From positions 26,999 to 90,998 of the forward strand of contig MSGZ01000021.1 in assembly GCA_001940925.1 (NCBI GenBank): a DNA stretch of 64,000 bases, in the 5' to 3' direction. The DNA comes from Ruminococcus sp. Phil11 (lineage in GTDB: Bacteria > Bacillota > Clostridia > Oscillospirales > Ruminococcaceae). Below the pieces are notes generated by a model. The model did no database searches, had not been told where the DNA came from, and saw only the letters and a list, made by a program, of their open reading frames with translations. Positions 25,210-33,657 of the stretch are shown here, one piece after another. A program made the position numbers and the translations under genes. Within the stretch, counting starts at the first letter, position 1. Each line of letters begins with the position of its first letter.

Positions 25210-25237
25210 ATGATACTATTTGGCGAAATAGTATCAT
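25210..25237. promoter_or_regulatory. Perfect TetR-type operator
   Basis: Two perfectly inverted 12-base arms (ATGATACTATTT and AAATAGTATCAT) separated by GGCG. The arms match the palindrome inside the divergent promoters, so the adjacent TetR protein probably binds both. Confidence 0.85.
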
Positions 25238-25260
25238 CAGGCAGAAAGGAAGAACGGAAA

Positions 25261-25767
25261 ATGTCGGAATATGTGACCTCAGCCTACGGTGAAGCACTGT
25301 TCAGGCTGATGAAAAAGAAGAATATCGAGAAGATCACCGTGGACGAGCTGTGCGGGGAAGGCGGCATCGGCAGAGCGACCTATTTTCGCAATTTCAAATC
25401 AAAGGACGAGATCATCACCGCCTACATCATCATGAAGTGGCGTGAATATGAACGTGAACACAGACTAAAGGAGCATCAGTTGAGTGACAGCTACCGTGTC
25501 AGACGGTACTTTGATTTTTGCTATTCACTTCGGAAAAAGAACGATCTCATCATCGGACAGGGACATCACGGAGCGATCCTGTCAGCTTATGAGGTCATCA
25601 TGACCGACAGTGACACCGAGCAGTCCATTGACACCTACGAAAGCTACTACCTTGCCTATGGGCTTTTCGGCATCTTTATGAAATGGGCAAAAGGCGGTTA
25701 TGCCGAGTCTGTGCAGGAGATGACGCAGATCGTGGTGGAGAGGATATTTGCAGGAAATATGGGATAA
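25261..25767 (+). CDS. TetR family transcriptional regulator
   Basis: 168 aa from the ATG reading MSEYVTSAYGEALF; the track start lies in the operator. The N-terminal HTH is typical: EKITVDELCGEGGIGRATYFRNFKSKDEIITAYI. The C-terminal ligand domain is short and aromatic (YESYYLAYGLFGIFMKWAKGGY). It is divergent from the two anchored esterase genes and flanked by palindromes that share an ATGATA-TATCAT core, so autoregulated repression of both units is likely. The inducer is unknown. Confidence 0.88.
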   Translation: MSEYVTSAYGEALFRLMKKKNIEKITVDELCGEGGIGRATYFRNFKSKDEIITAYIIMKWREYEREHRLKEHQLSDSYRVRRYFDFCYSLRKKNDLIIGQGHHGAILSAYEVIMTDSDTEQSIDTYESYYLAYGLFGIFMKWAKGGYAESVQEMTQIVVERIFAGNMG

Positions 25768-25770
25768 ATG

Positions 25771-25815
25771 AAGCCCTGAGAAATGCTTATCCGTAAGCAG
25801 ATCTCAGGGCTTTTT
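25771..25815 (+). terminator. Terminator after tetR-type gene
   Basis: AAGCCCTGAGA pairs with TCTCAGGGCTT, then TTTT. Confidence 0.88.
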
Positions 25816-25936
25816 CTGTTATTCAGTTCCAAAAGGGTATGCTGTCATTGTGGCGCGCGCCATAATGCTGATTTGAACCTCAGCGGAACGGAAAGTGAGT
25901 GTATCATTAGACTACGGGCTATTGGCAAGAAAAACA

Positions 25937-26275
25937 TTATGCTAATTGTTTTGTCTCAAAATCATACAATCTTTTCAGTGCCTTCTGCATGACTTCACAA
26001 TCACTGATCTCCGTATCTATCGTTTCCTGATAGACCTCAAAATGTCTTGCATCGACCGTAATCATTCCGTTCGGGTACATTTTCGTGAGCCTGCTGTTTT
26101 CATTGCAAGGCTTGGTCATCTGCTGATGTTCATACGCATACAAGCGCTCCATCGCCGTTTGCAGAACATAACAGTTGTGGATATAGCTGTCTATCGTTTC
26201 CTGATACACATTGAAAAACTTTGCGTCAAGCGTGACCATTCCGTTTTGATACATCTTCGTAATATTTTCGTTCAT
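25937..26275 (-). CDS. Two-repeat small protein of unknown function
   Basis: 112 aa from the ATG reading MNENITKMYQNG (GGAGG eight bases upstream). It is an internal duplication: residues 5-52 (ITKMYQNGMVTLDAKFFNVY, then QETIDSYIHNCYVLQTAMER) and residues 60-108 (LTKMYPNGMITVDARHFEVY, then QETIDTEISDCEVMQKALKR) align without gaps. Each repeat looks like a beta hairpin followed by two helices. I recognise no family. It lies 14 bases after the LysE-type exporter gene and may be co-transcribed with it. Confidence 0.7.
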   Translation of the reverse strand: MNENITKMYQNGMVTLDAKFFNVYQETIDSYIHNCYVLQTAMERLYAYEHQQMTKPCNENSRLTKMYPNGMITVDARHFEVYQETIDTEISDCEVMQKALKRLYDFETKQLA

Positions 26276-26289
26276 TCCCAAGACCTCCG

Positions 26290-26874
26290 TTATTTCAATA
26301 TGCTGATAATACATTCCACAAGCGTGAGTGCCAGCAGAATGTTGATGATGCGATAATGCTTCAGATAGAATTTCTGTATCAGCGCACCCATTCCGATCCA
26401 TGTGAGCGTTGCAAAGCTGCCGAGTGTAGCGATAAACAGTTCAGCGATCACAAGTGCAGTCAGCGAGGTGTGGTAGTCTGTGATGTATCCAGTCAGAGCG
26501 GTCATACCGAACAGATAGATCTTCACATTGACGAATTGCAGCAGAAAGCCTTTCATGTAAGATGCAGATCTGCTATCATCGTCCTTTTCAGGCTTGCTGA
26601 TCGCAATATGGATCGCAAGCCACAAAATATAGGCAGCACCGATGTATTTCATCACGCCGAGGACAGACGGCAGAAATGCAGCGATGCCGAATACAAACAC
26701 TGCACAGATGAGCTGTACTACATAATATCCCGTAAAGATGCCGAAAAACAGCGGCTTGCCTTTCTTCCATCCGTAGTTCGTCACCGTGTTCAGTGCAAGG
26801 ATATTGCCCGGTCCCGGTGTAAACGCATTGATCACACAATATAAAACAAAATTACCTATCACATAAGCCGGCAT
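26290..26874 (-). CDS. LysE/RhtB family amino-acid exporter
   Basis: 194 aa multispanning membrane protein. The family signature FTPGPGNILALNT lies in the first helix region, and five to six hydrophobic segments follow (FGIFTGYYVVQLICAVFVFGI, VMKYIGAAYILWLAI, LLQFVNVKIYLFGMTALTG). Members export amino acids or small derivatives. The start MPAYVIGNFVLYC follows GGAGGCATAAAT. A LysR-type regulator lies upstream in the same direction and may control it, as is common for lysE-type genes. Confidence 0.88.
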   Translation of the reverse strand: MPAYVIGNFVLYCVINAFTPGPGNILALNTVTNYGWKKGKPLFFGIFTGYYVVQLICAVFVFGIAAFLPSVLGVMKYIGAAYILWLAIHIAISKPEKDDDSRSASYMKGFLLQFVNVKIYLFGMTALTGYITDYHTSLTALVIAELFIATLGSFATLTWIGMGALIQKFYLKHYRIINILLALTLVECIISILK

Positions 26875-26962
26875 ATTTATGCCTCCTTCCATAGTTTTAT
26901 TATACCACGGAACGCTTTGCGATAGGTAATACTTTTATACTGTGCGTTTGCATAGGTTTTGC

Positions 26963-27865
26963 CTATGTTTCCTGATACTGCCCGATCAGTTCGATAAAAC
27001 GCGCACCAAGATCTGAAAGTGTACGGTCTTTGTTGATAATATAGCCGATGTGCATTGTCTCTTTTTCTTTCAGCGGAACGGAAATGATCCTGTCACCGTG
27101 GAGATATTTCGCATAGATACCGCTGGAAATAGTGTACGCCTGCAGCCCGATCATCAGATTGACTACTGCTGCACGGTCGCTCACACGGATGCTCTTATCG
27201 ACTGTTTCATTGCTGAAAAGCTCCTCTGCGAAGTTTGAGGACTCATACGCTCCCTGTACAAAACTCAGTCTCGGATAGGGCTTCAAGTCTGCAAGCGTAA
27301 GGGCTTTCTTCGCTGCAAGCGGGTGATCTCTGTCAAGGAAGATATGGGGAGAAGCCGTAAACAGCTCTTGGAATGTCAGGTTGTAGTCCTCAAACAGCTT
27401 TTGCAGGACGCTTTCATTGGATTCGCAGAGATACAGCAGTCCTAAGTCGCTGAACCTGTTCCGCACATCTTCAATGATCTGATGCGTCTGCGTTTCGTTC
27501 ATGATGAACTCATAGCGTTCCTGCCCGTATTGCATGATGAGGTCAGCAAAGGCGTTCGCTGCAAAGGTATAATGCTGTGTGGATACGCAGAACCGCTGTT
27601 TTTCCGGCTGTCCGTTGACAAAGCGTGACTCCAGCAATTCCATTTGCTGAACGACCTGCCTTGCATAGCCGACAAACTCCATTCCCTCCGGCGTCAGTGC
27701 AACGCCTGCCCGACAGCGGTTGAAGATCGTGAGCTTCGCTTCATTTTCGACTTCCTTGATCGCACCCGACAGGCTGGGCTGGGAGATAAAGAGCTGTCTT
27801 GCGGCTTCGGTTATTGAGCCTACCTCTGCAACGGTAATGATGTATTTTAACTGCTGTACTGTCAT
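26963..27865 (-). CDS. LysR family transcriptional regulator
   Basis: 300 aa. The N-terminal winged HTH reads QQLKYIITVAEVGSITEAARQLFISQPSLSGAIKEVENE, and a periplasmic-binding-like effector domain follows (TASPHIFLDRDHPLAAKKALTLADLKPYPRLSF). The ATG overlaps the stop of the upstream flavodoxin-like gene (ATGA), so it is translated with it. Possible targets are that oxidoreductase and the LysE-type exporter downstream. Confidence 0.9.
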   Translation of the reverse strand: MTVQQLKYIITVAEVGSITEAARQLFISQPSLSGAIKEVENEAKLTIFNRCRAGVALTPEGMEFVGYARQVVQQMELLESRFVNGQPEKQRFCVSTQHYTFAANAFADLIMQYGQERYEFIMNETQTHQIIEDVRNRFSDLGLLYLCESNESVLQKLFEDYNLTFQELFTASPHIFLDRDHPLAAKKALTLADLKPYPRLSFVQGAYESSNFAEELFSNETVDKSIRVSDRAAVVNLMIGLQAYTISSGIYAKYLHGDRIISVPLKEKETMHIGYIINKDRTLSDLGARFIELIGQYQET

Positions 27866-28422
27866 TGTTCTTCACGCTTTCCGATAGAAGCACCGAGCAT
27901 ATAGGCATCTTCGCATTCAGGAATACCCTGCATATCCATATTATCGGTATGAAGCAGAGCTGCCTTGCCGAGATTTCGCCACGCAAGCCGTTTCATCATG
28001 TAATCAAAATGCTCATACAGCGGTTCAGGGTGACTTCCGCCTGCTGCGACCAACAATGCACCGCTTCTGCCTTTGCCGATCAGTTCGCTTCGTTCATACT
28101 CAGCCAACGCCCACAGCCTGTCGATCACATTTTTGAGCAGACCGCTATACGACCAGAAGAACAGCGGAGTTGCAAAAACGGTCACATCTGCCTTGCGGAA
28201 TTCTGCGTAGACAGTATCCATATCGTCACGCTGCACGCAGGGGTGTTCCTTCTCCTTGCCGCCGTTCAGACAGCCGATACAGCTATGGATATTCAGCTTA
28301 CACAGATCAATGACCATGACAGTGTGACCGACCGATTCTGCCCCCTTGCCGAATGATCTTATCATCGCAGCCGTAAACGCATTTGGTCTGGCAGAGCCGT
28401 TCAGGACGAGAATATGGGACAT
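27862..28422 (-). CDS. Flavodoxin-fold NAD(P)H-dependent oxidoreductase
   Basis: 186 aa of the NADPH-dependent FMN reductase family. MSHILVLNGSARPNAFTAAMIRSF carries the phosphate-binding SAR loop, HSCIGCLNGGKEKEHPCVQRDDM is a cysteine segment common in iron-sulfur-flavoprotein-like members, and VFATPLFFWSYSGLLKNVIDRL is the flavin-ring loop. It reduces flavin or small quinone-like substrates; the physiological partner is unknown. It is the first gene of a unit with the LysR regulator. Confidence 0.87.
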   Translation of the reverse strand: MSHILVLNGSARPNAFTAAMIRSFGKGAESVGHTVMVIDLCKLNIHSCIGCLNGGKEKEHPCVQRDDMDTVYAEFRKADVTVFATPLFFWSYSGLLKNVIDRLWALAEYERSELIGKGRSGALLVAAGGSHPEPLYEHFDYMMKRLAWRNLGKAALLHTDNMDMQGIPECEDAYMLGASIGKREEQ

Positions 28423-28585
28423 AGCGATACCTCCTGGCGAATTGTATTATAATTATACAACCTGATAGCAGAAGTGTCAAGATTCATGTTGTAAAAGGTC
28501 TGTTTTCCGGCGAGTGCCGGAATGTGGGTATGCGGAATAATAAGAAACGGATAGCCGTCTGATGAGGACGGTTATCCGTGTTTGC

Positions 28586-28912
28586 TCATTCAATGTGGTC
28601 AAGCTGATTCTTTATAGCAGAAATAAAATCTGTTATAAACCGTTCTCTTGTCTTTTCATCAAGCTCTCCGATAGACAAATAGGGATCAAGGTCTTCCAGC
28701 TCCACTAAAAGCAGTCGCCCATCACGGGTACGGCAGGCATCTACTCGCTGAATACCGTGAGAAATATCATTCCATTCGATGAATTTCTTTGCGAAATCAG
28801 CATCTTCGGTCGAATGATCATAGCGCTTCAGTTCCCATCGTCTGGTTTTATCAGGAGCATACAGAGCGTATGTATATATCTTCATCGCAGTATCTTCGAC
28901 CCTTTGCTTCAT
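28586..28912 (-). CDS. Short protein resembling an ATP-grasp C-terminal segment
   Basis: 108 aa (or 99 aa from the second ATG, MKIYTYALYAPDKTRRW). The segment RVDACRTRDGRLLLVELEDLDPYLSI strongly resembles the metal/phosphate-binding end of ATP-grasp ligases (D-x-x-x-...-G-x-L-x-L-x-E-x-x-x-x-x-P-x-L). The nucleotide-binding N-terminal two thirds are missing, so the gene is either a relic or a specialised small protein. It has no operon partner on its strand. Family assignment is by motif only. Confidence 0.5.
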   Translation of the reverse strand: MKQRVEDTAMKIYTYALYAPDKTRRWELKRYDHSTEDADFAKKFIEWNDISHGIQRVDACRTRDGRLLLVELEDLDPYLSIGELDEKTRERFITDFISAIKNQLDHIE

Positions 28913-29256
28913 AATACAAGGCGGTCAGATATAGTATTCTTTTCATTATGCCCTCCATAAAGTTGATGAGTACACATTCATAATTATACCAAACCGTCCC
29001 GAAAAAGTCAATCTCTGCACACTTTTTCACGCCCTTTTAAATGCAAAATACAAGGAGACACGAGCGAGAAACTACGAACAGAGAATGAGCAGACTGCTGG
29101 ATATGATACAACGAAAAAAGACAGATACCTCGATCGGAAGTATCTGTCTTCCTTTATTATAGCCCGCTGTATAGGTCTTTCATATAAGTTCTTGTAAAAC
29201 TTCTATATTAGTACCTACTTAAAAAGTCATTTGCTTTTTTATTCGGATAAATCAAT
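28913..29256. other. Intergenic region with a terminator
   Basis: Contains a bidirectional-looking terminator at 29118-29150 (AAGACAGATAC paired with GTATCTGTCTT). The plus-strand bases before it read an open tail, NYEQRMSRLLDMIQRKK, that could be the end of a lost gene; too short to assign. Nothing else is supported. Confidence 0.5.
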
Positions 29257-30132
29257 TCACGAGTAGTCCTCTCTCAGCTTTTTGAGGAACAACTCCGCTA
29301 TCGGTGAAAACACCTGATACTTCTTCCAGATGATATACATATTCGTTTCAAGCGTTGGCTTGATCGGTCGGAAACAAAGTCCGCTCTTCTCGCTCGTGTC
29401 GATAAGGTGCTCAAATGTCAGCAGATATCCAAGCCCCTCTTTTACGAACACCGAGCCGTTGTAGGCAAGATTGACAGTTCCTGCAAAGTTGAGCTTGTCC
29501 ATGTTCTCACCGCACCAGCGAGGGAAATCTACACGGATAGACTGCTCGGAGCAGAACAGCGGAAGCCCGTAGAGGTCATCAAAGGTAACATATTCTTTCT
29601 CAGCAAGCGGACTGTCACGCAGCATGACAAGCCCCCATTTGTCGCTTTCGGGGATAGAGAGATAATTGTATTTTGAGAGGTTCGGCGGTTCAACGATCAC
29701 GGCAAGGTCGAGGATACCTCTGTCAAGACGTTCGGCAACGGGCTCGGTATCTCCGCTGAATATGTGAAATATGAAATTCGGGTACTGCTCCTTGAATGTT
29801 TTGATGCTCCTTGCAAGGTATTTGATAAGATAGCTCTCGGCACAGCCTATGCGTATCTCACCGCCGATGATGTTGTCAAGCTGGCTGAACTCCTCGGCTG
29901 TCTTATCGACCATAGCAAGGATATCCTCGGCACGTTTGCGCAGGAGCATACCTTCATCGTTAAGTATCATATTCTTATTGGTGCGGATAAACAGTTCATG
30001 CCCCAATTCTTCCTCAAGCTTCTTTATCTCTTTAGAAAGCGAGGGCTGCGAGATATGCAGGCGTTCGGCTGCCCTTGTCATGTTTTCCTCTCTTGCGATG
30101 GCGAGAAAGTAACGTAAGACACGTATTTCCAT
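29257..30132 (-). CDS. LysR family transcriptional regulator
   Basis: 291 aa. N-terminal HTH: LRYFLAIAREENMTRAAERLHISQPSLSKEIKKLEEELG. Effector domain: GGEIRIGCAESYLIKYLARSI and GYLLTFEHLIDTSEKSGLCFRPIKP. It is divergent from the 30274-34197 operon, and a 9-7-9 palindrome (TTGTTATTC and GAATAACAA) covers its -35 box, so it probably regulates both itself and that operon. Confidence 0.9.
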   Translation of the reverse strand: MEIRVLRYFLAIAREENMTRAAERLHISQPSLSKEIKKLEEELGHELFIRTNKNMILNDEGMLLRKRAEDILAMVDKTAEEFSQLDNIIGGEIRIGCAESYLIKYLARSIKTFKEQYPNFIFHIFSGDTEPVAERLDRGILDLAVIVEPPNLSKYNYLSIPESDKWGLVMLRDSPLAEKEYVTFDDLYGLPLFCSEQSIRVDFPRWCGENMDKLNFAGTVNLAYNGSVFVKEGLGYLLTFEHLIDTSEKSGLCFRPIKPTLETNMYIIWKKYQVFSPIAELFLKKLREDYS

Positions 30133-30158
30133 AGCACACCTCCAATATTTCTATTATC

Positions 30159-30243
30159 ATTATAACCTGTTTTGTTATTCCTGTCAAGAATAACAAGCTA
30201 TTCAAAATAGGTATTTTACATATCATAAGATCTGTGTTATACT
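30159..30243. promoter_or_regulatory. Divergent LysR/hydrolase promoters with palindrome
   Basis: Minus: TTGACA-17-TATAAT (30187 to 30159). Plus: TTTACA-17-TATACT (30215-30243). The palindrome TTGTTATTC-7-GAATAACAA at 30172-30196 overlaps the minus -35 box and is the likely LysR site. Confidence 0.8.
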
Positions 30244-30273
30244 AAAGATACCAAATAACACAGAGGTGAGAAT

Positions 30274-30510
30274 ATGGCAAATGCAGCCGACAAAATGGCG
30301 GTCATGACCGAAAATCTCAGGGATATGGGCTTGGACGATGAAAGCGTAGCGAAATGCCTGCAAATGGTCGAAAGCGGACAATATCAGGCACTTGACTGTT
30401 TTCTGAAAAGCTATCGTCAAACGCTCCTTGACAGCGTTCACAAGTATAACGACCGCATCGACTGCCTTGACTATTTCGCCTACACATTAAGAAAAAACGG
30501 AGGTATCTGA
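30274..30510 (+). CDS. Small helical protein, first gene of hydrolase operon
   Basis: 78 aa, starting MANAADKMAVMTENLRDMGL, with GAGGTGAGAAT upstream. It is predicted all-helical, acidic and soluble, with no recognised motif beyond a repeated Leu/Asp pattern. It ends one base before the next start, so it is tightly coupled to the alpha/beta hydrolase. Small proteins of this kind often precede hydrolase/AKR operons in Clostridia, but I cannot name a function. Confidence 0.65.
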   Translation: MANAADKMAVMTENLRDMGLDDESVAKCLQMVESGQYQALDCFLKSYRQTLLDSVHKYNDRIDCLDYFAYTLRKNGGI

Positions 30511-30511
30511 A

Positions 30512-31510
30512 ATGAAAGATGAAATGCTTACTTTAACACAGGAATGGGACAAGACCTTCCCGAAGTCCGACAAGGTCAATCATAAGAAAGTGACATTCCA
30601 CAACCGCTACGGCATCACACTCGCTGCCGATATGTACACTCCAAAAAATGCAGGCGGAAAGCTTCCGGCAATTGCTGTAAGCGGACCGTTCGGTGCAGTC
30701 AAGGAACAGTGCAGCGGTCTTTACGCACAGACACTTGCAGAGCGTGGATTCCTGACCATTGCCTTCGATCCGTCCTTTACGGGTGAAAGCGGAGGTGTAC
30801 CTCGTTACATGGCTTCTCCCGACATCAACACAGAGGATTTTATGGCAGCGGTTGATTTCCTCTCAGTACAGGAAAATGTTGATCCCGAGCGTATCGGTAT
30901 CCTCGGTATCTGCGGCTGGGGCGGAATGGCTGTCAATACAGCGGCTCTTGATACACGTATCAAGGCGACTGTTGCATCTACCATGTACGATATGACAAGA
31001 GTGAACGCAAAGGGCTATTTCGATGCCGATGACAGCGAGGAAAAGCGGTATGCCATGAAGCAGGCACTGAATGCCCAGCGTATCAGGGATTACCAGTCCG
31101 GCGAGTATGAGCTTGGCGGCGGTGTTGTCGATCCTCTGCCCGAGGACGCACCGTATTTCGTAAAAGATTACCATTCTTACTACAAGACTGAAAGAGGTTA
31201 TCACCCCCGTTCGCTCAATTCCAACGGCGGCTGGAACAAGATCGGCTGTATGTCGTTCATCAATATGCCGATCCTGCAATACAGCAATGAGATACGCTCC
31301 GCCGTTATGATCATGCACGGCGACAAGGCACATTCTTTCTACTTCGGGAAAGATGCGTATGAGAATATGATAAACGGCAATCAGTATACCGACAACAAAC
31401 AGCTTCTTGTGATAGAGGGTGCTTCCCATACCGACCTCTATGACGGCGGTGAGAATCACGTTATTCCGTTTGACAAGCTCGAAGCGTTCTACAACGAATA
31501 TCTGAAATGA
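30512..31510 (+). CDS. Alpha/beta hydrolase
   Basis: 332 aa cytoplasmic hydrolase with no signal peptide. The fold markers are TFHNRYGITLAADMYTPK at the start, GPFGAVKEQ (oxyanion region), and the nucleophile elbow in RIGILGICGWGGMAV, where cysteine (GICGWG) replaces the usual serine, as in dienelactone hydrolases. MIMHGDKAHSFYF and VIEGASHTDLYD would hold the acid and the catalytic His. Proteins of this type act on small esters or lactones. It follows the 78 aa gene with a one-base gap; GGAGGTATCTGAA is the ribosome binding site. Confidence 0.85.
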   Translation: MKDEMLTLTQEWDKTFPKSDKVNHKKVTFHNRYGITLAADMYTPKNAGGKLPAIAVSGPFGAVKEQCSGLYAQTLAERGFLTIAFDPSFTGESGGVPRYMASPDINTEDFMAAVDFLSVQENVDPERIGILGICGWGGMAVNTAALDTRIKATVASTMYDMTRVNAKGYFDADDSEEKRYAMKQALNAQRIRDYQSGEYELGGGVVDPLPEDAPYFVKDYHSYYKTERGYHPRSLNSNGGWNKIGCMSFINMPILQYSNEIRSAVMIMHGDKAHSFYFGKDAYENMINGNQYTDNKQLLVIEGASHTDLYDGGENHVIPFDKLEAFYNEYLK

Positions 31511-31531
31511 TCTTATATGGAGGAAACAGCG

Positions 31532-32095
31532 ATGACAACGGCAGAATTTCTTGAATATATGAACAGCGGAAAACAGGTCACGGCGGAGAGCAATGTGCAT
31601 CAGATCATGCACAAGCTGAGTCAGGAGGCAATCCGCATTACTATAGAGATCAACAGCCGCTATCATACGCCCGATGAGATAAATGGGCTGATGTCGGATC
31701 TGATCGGTGAACCTGTTGAGGTCGGGCTGTTTCCTCCGTTCTACACTGACTGTGGGAAAAACATTCATCTCGGCAAGGGCGTGTTCATCAATGCAGGCTG
31801 TAAATTTCAGGATCAGGGCGGTATTTACATAGGTGACGGTGCGCTGATCGGTCACAATACGGTGCTTGCAACGCTGAATCACGGACTTCTCCCCGAAGAA
31901 CGTCATGATCTGATACCCAAGCCCATTCACATCGGCAGGAATGTGTGGATAGGCTCTAACTCAACAATCCTTTCGGGTGTGACGATCGGTGATAATGCAG
32001 TCATCGGTGCAGGCTCAGTCGTTACAAAAGATATTCCTGAAAATATGATAGCGGTCGGCACTCCTGCAAGGGTAGTGAGGAGCATTTATGATTAA
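31532..32095 (+). CDS. Sugar O-acetyltransferase (LacA/Maa-like left-handed beta helix)
   Basis: 187 aa from the ATG reading MTTAEFLEYMNSG; GGAGG lies ten bases upstream, inside the longer track ORF. The N-terminal Mac-type helix is followed by hexapeptide repeats (KNIHLGKGVFINAGCKFQD, GGIYIGDGALIGHNTVLATLNH with the catalytic His, NVWIGSNSTILSGVTIGDNAVIGAGSVV). Family members transfer acetyl from acetyl-CoA to maltose, galactosides or similar sugars as a trimer. It overlaps the next gene by 8 bases. Confidence 0.92.
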   Translation: MTTAEFLEYMNSGKQVTAESNVHQIMHKLSQEAIRITIEINSRYHTPDEINGLMSDLIGEPVEVGLFPPFYTDCGKNIHLGKGVFINAGCKFQDQGGIYIGDGALIGHNTVLATLNHGLLPEERHDLIPKPIHIGRNVWIGSNSTILSGVTIGDNAVIGAGSVVTKDIPENMIAVGTPARVVRSIYD

Positions 32096-33644
32096 AGCAA
32101 GATTTTTAGCTGTTATTTCTACTTTCCTGATGTTGACCGGGTGCGGCAGTTACTCAGAGGACAGTTCGGCTGTGACGGTGCAAAGTGAAAACTCGTCTGT
32201 TATGATGCAAAGTGACAGCAGGGTTTCATCTGTAACCTCCGACCGACAAGAGGTCACAACCGCCGGACAACATGAAGAAAATGATGCTGATGGTATGCAG
32301 ATAACTGTAGGAGATACACAATTTCGTGTCTCATTGGAAAGCAGCGATACAGTTACAGCTTTGACGGAAATGCTGCCCCTGACACTTGATATGTCCGAAT
32401 TGAACGGCAATGAAAAGTATTATTACCTTGATACCTCTCTGCCTTCCTCGCCTGAAAAAGCCGGTTATATCAGCGAGGGTGATATAATGCTGTATGGTGA
32501 TAACTGCCTTGTGGTATTCTATAAGAGTTTCGATACTTCATACAGCTATACAAAGATCGGGAATATTTCAGATACTTCGGGGCTTGCTGATGCACTCGGG
32601 ACAGGCGATGTGACCGTAACATTTGAAATGAACGGCAGCCAAGATACCGAATACACGGTGCAGGATGTACGGAATCTCAATGATTTTCTCCTTGCGAAAC
32701 CGACAGAGGAAGATTTGCGGGGAAAGCCTTACGATCTCGACAATGACGGGGTATGGAGCGTTTTTGACCTATGCCTGCTGAAACGAAAGATATTGGAGCA
32801 GCGTAATATGACAACAGAATTTGATTATGAAAGCAAGACCGTATTGCTCAACAGCGGCTATGAAATGCCCATTCTTGGACTTGGTACATGGACACAGGAC
32901 GATGATACTGCGGAAAGCTCCGTCTACACAGCACTGAAAGACGGTTACCGGCTGATCGACACAGCGCAGTATTACGGTAATGAAACAGGTGTCGGCAAGG
33001 GCATTCAGAAAGCAATAGACGATGGCATCGTCACCCGTGAGGAGGTCTTTGTCACCACAAAGGTCATGCCGTCCAACTATGACAGAGCGTACAAATCTAT
33101 TGACGATTCGCTTGAACGGCTCGGACTTGATTACATTGACCTGATGCTGATACATCAATCGGGCAGCAATGATACCGAGGTCTACAAAGCTCTGTGTCAG
33201 GGTGTCAAGGACGGCAAGCTACGGTCGATCGGTATTTCTAACTATTATACCCTTGACGAATATGAGCGTGTCACATCCGGCGGTGAGATCAAGCCTGCGG
33301 TAGTTCAGAATGAAAATCATCCGTTTTATCAGAACACGCAGTTTCAAAAAGATATTGCCAAATACGGTACGGTGGTAGAATCATGGTATCCGTTCGGAGG
33401 CAGAGGGCATACGCAGGACTTGTTCGGTAATGAAACGATCACGGATATAGCAAAGGCACACGGCAAGACATCGGCACAAATAATACTCCGCTGGCATTTG
33501 CAGGCAGGCTATGTCACGATACCGGGTTCACAGAATCCGGATCATATACTTGAGAATTACAGCATCTTTGATTTTGAGCTGTCCGATGCAGAAATGCAGA
33601 GAATGGCAGAACTGCATACAGGACAACGATATGAAAATTGGTGA
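32088..33644 (+). CDS. Lipoprotein with cyclophilin-like domain and F-hand, fused to aldo/keto reductase
   Basis: 518 aa in one frame. Residues 1-20 are a lipoprotein signal (FLMLTGCGSYS). Residues 65-190 look like the bacterial cyclophilin-like fold (QITVGDTQFRVSLESSDTV, YISEGDIMLYGDNCLVVFYK). Around residue 218 comes one dockerin-type calcium loop, DLDNDGVWSVFDLCLLKR. From MTTEFDYESKTV (residue 241) it is a complete aldo/keto reductase: GLGTWTQDD, the catalytic Tyr in IDTAQYYGNE, VTTKVMPSNY, IDLMLIHQ, and IPGSQNPDHI for NADPH. GGAGCAGCGTAAT lies before codon 241, so the reductase may be translated alone. A natural fusion of a secreted and a cytoplasmic enzyme is odd; loss of a stop codon is plausible. 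Confidence 0.8.
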   Translation: MIKARFLAVISTFLMLTGCGSYSEDSSAVTVQSENSSVMMQSDSRVSSVTSDRQEVTTAGQHEENDADGMQITVGDTQFRVSLESSDTVTALTEMLPLTLDMSELNGNEKYYYLDTSLPSSPEKAGYISEGDIMLYGDNCLVVFYKSFDTSYSYTKIGNISDTSGLADALGTGDVTVTFEMNGSQDTEYTVQDVRNLNDFLLAKPTEEDLRGKPYDLDNDGVWSVFDLCLLKRKILEQRNMTTEFDYESKTVLLNSGYEMPILGLGTWTQDDDTAESSVYTALKDGYRLIDTAQYYGNETGVGKGIQKAIDDGIVTREEVFVTTKVMPSNYDRAYKSIDDSLERLGLDYIDLMLIHQSGSNDTEVYKALCQGVKDGKLRSIGISNYYTLDEYERVTSGGEIKPAVVQNENHPFYQNTQFQKDIAKYGTVVESWYPFGGRGHTQDLFGNETITDIAKAHGKTSAQIILRWHLQAGYVTIPGSQNPDHILENYSIFDFELSDAEMQRMAELHTGQRYENW

Positions 33645-33657
33645 GTGAGGTATGTTT

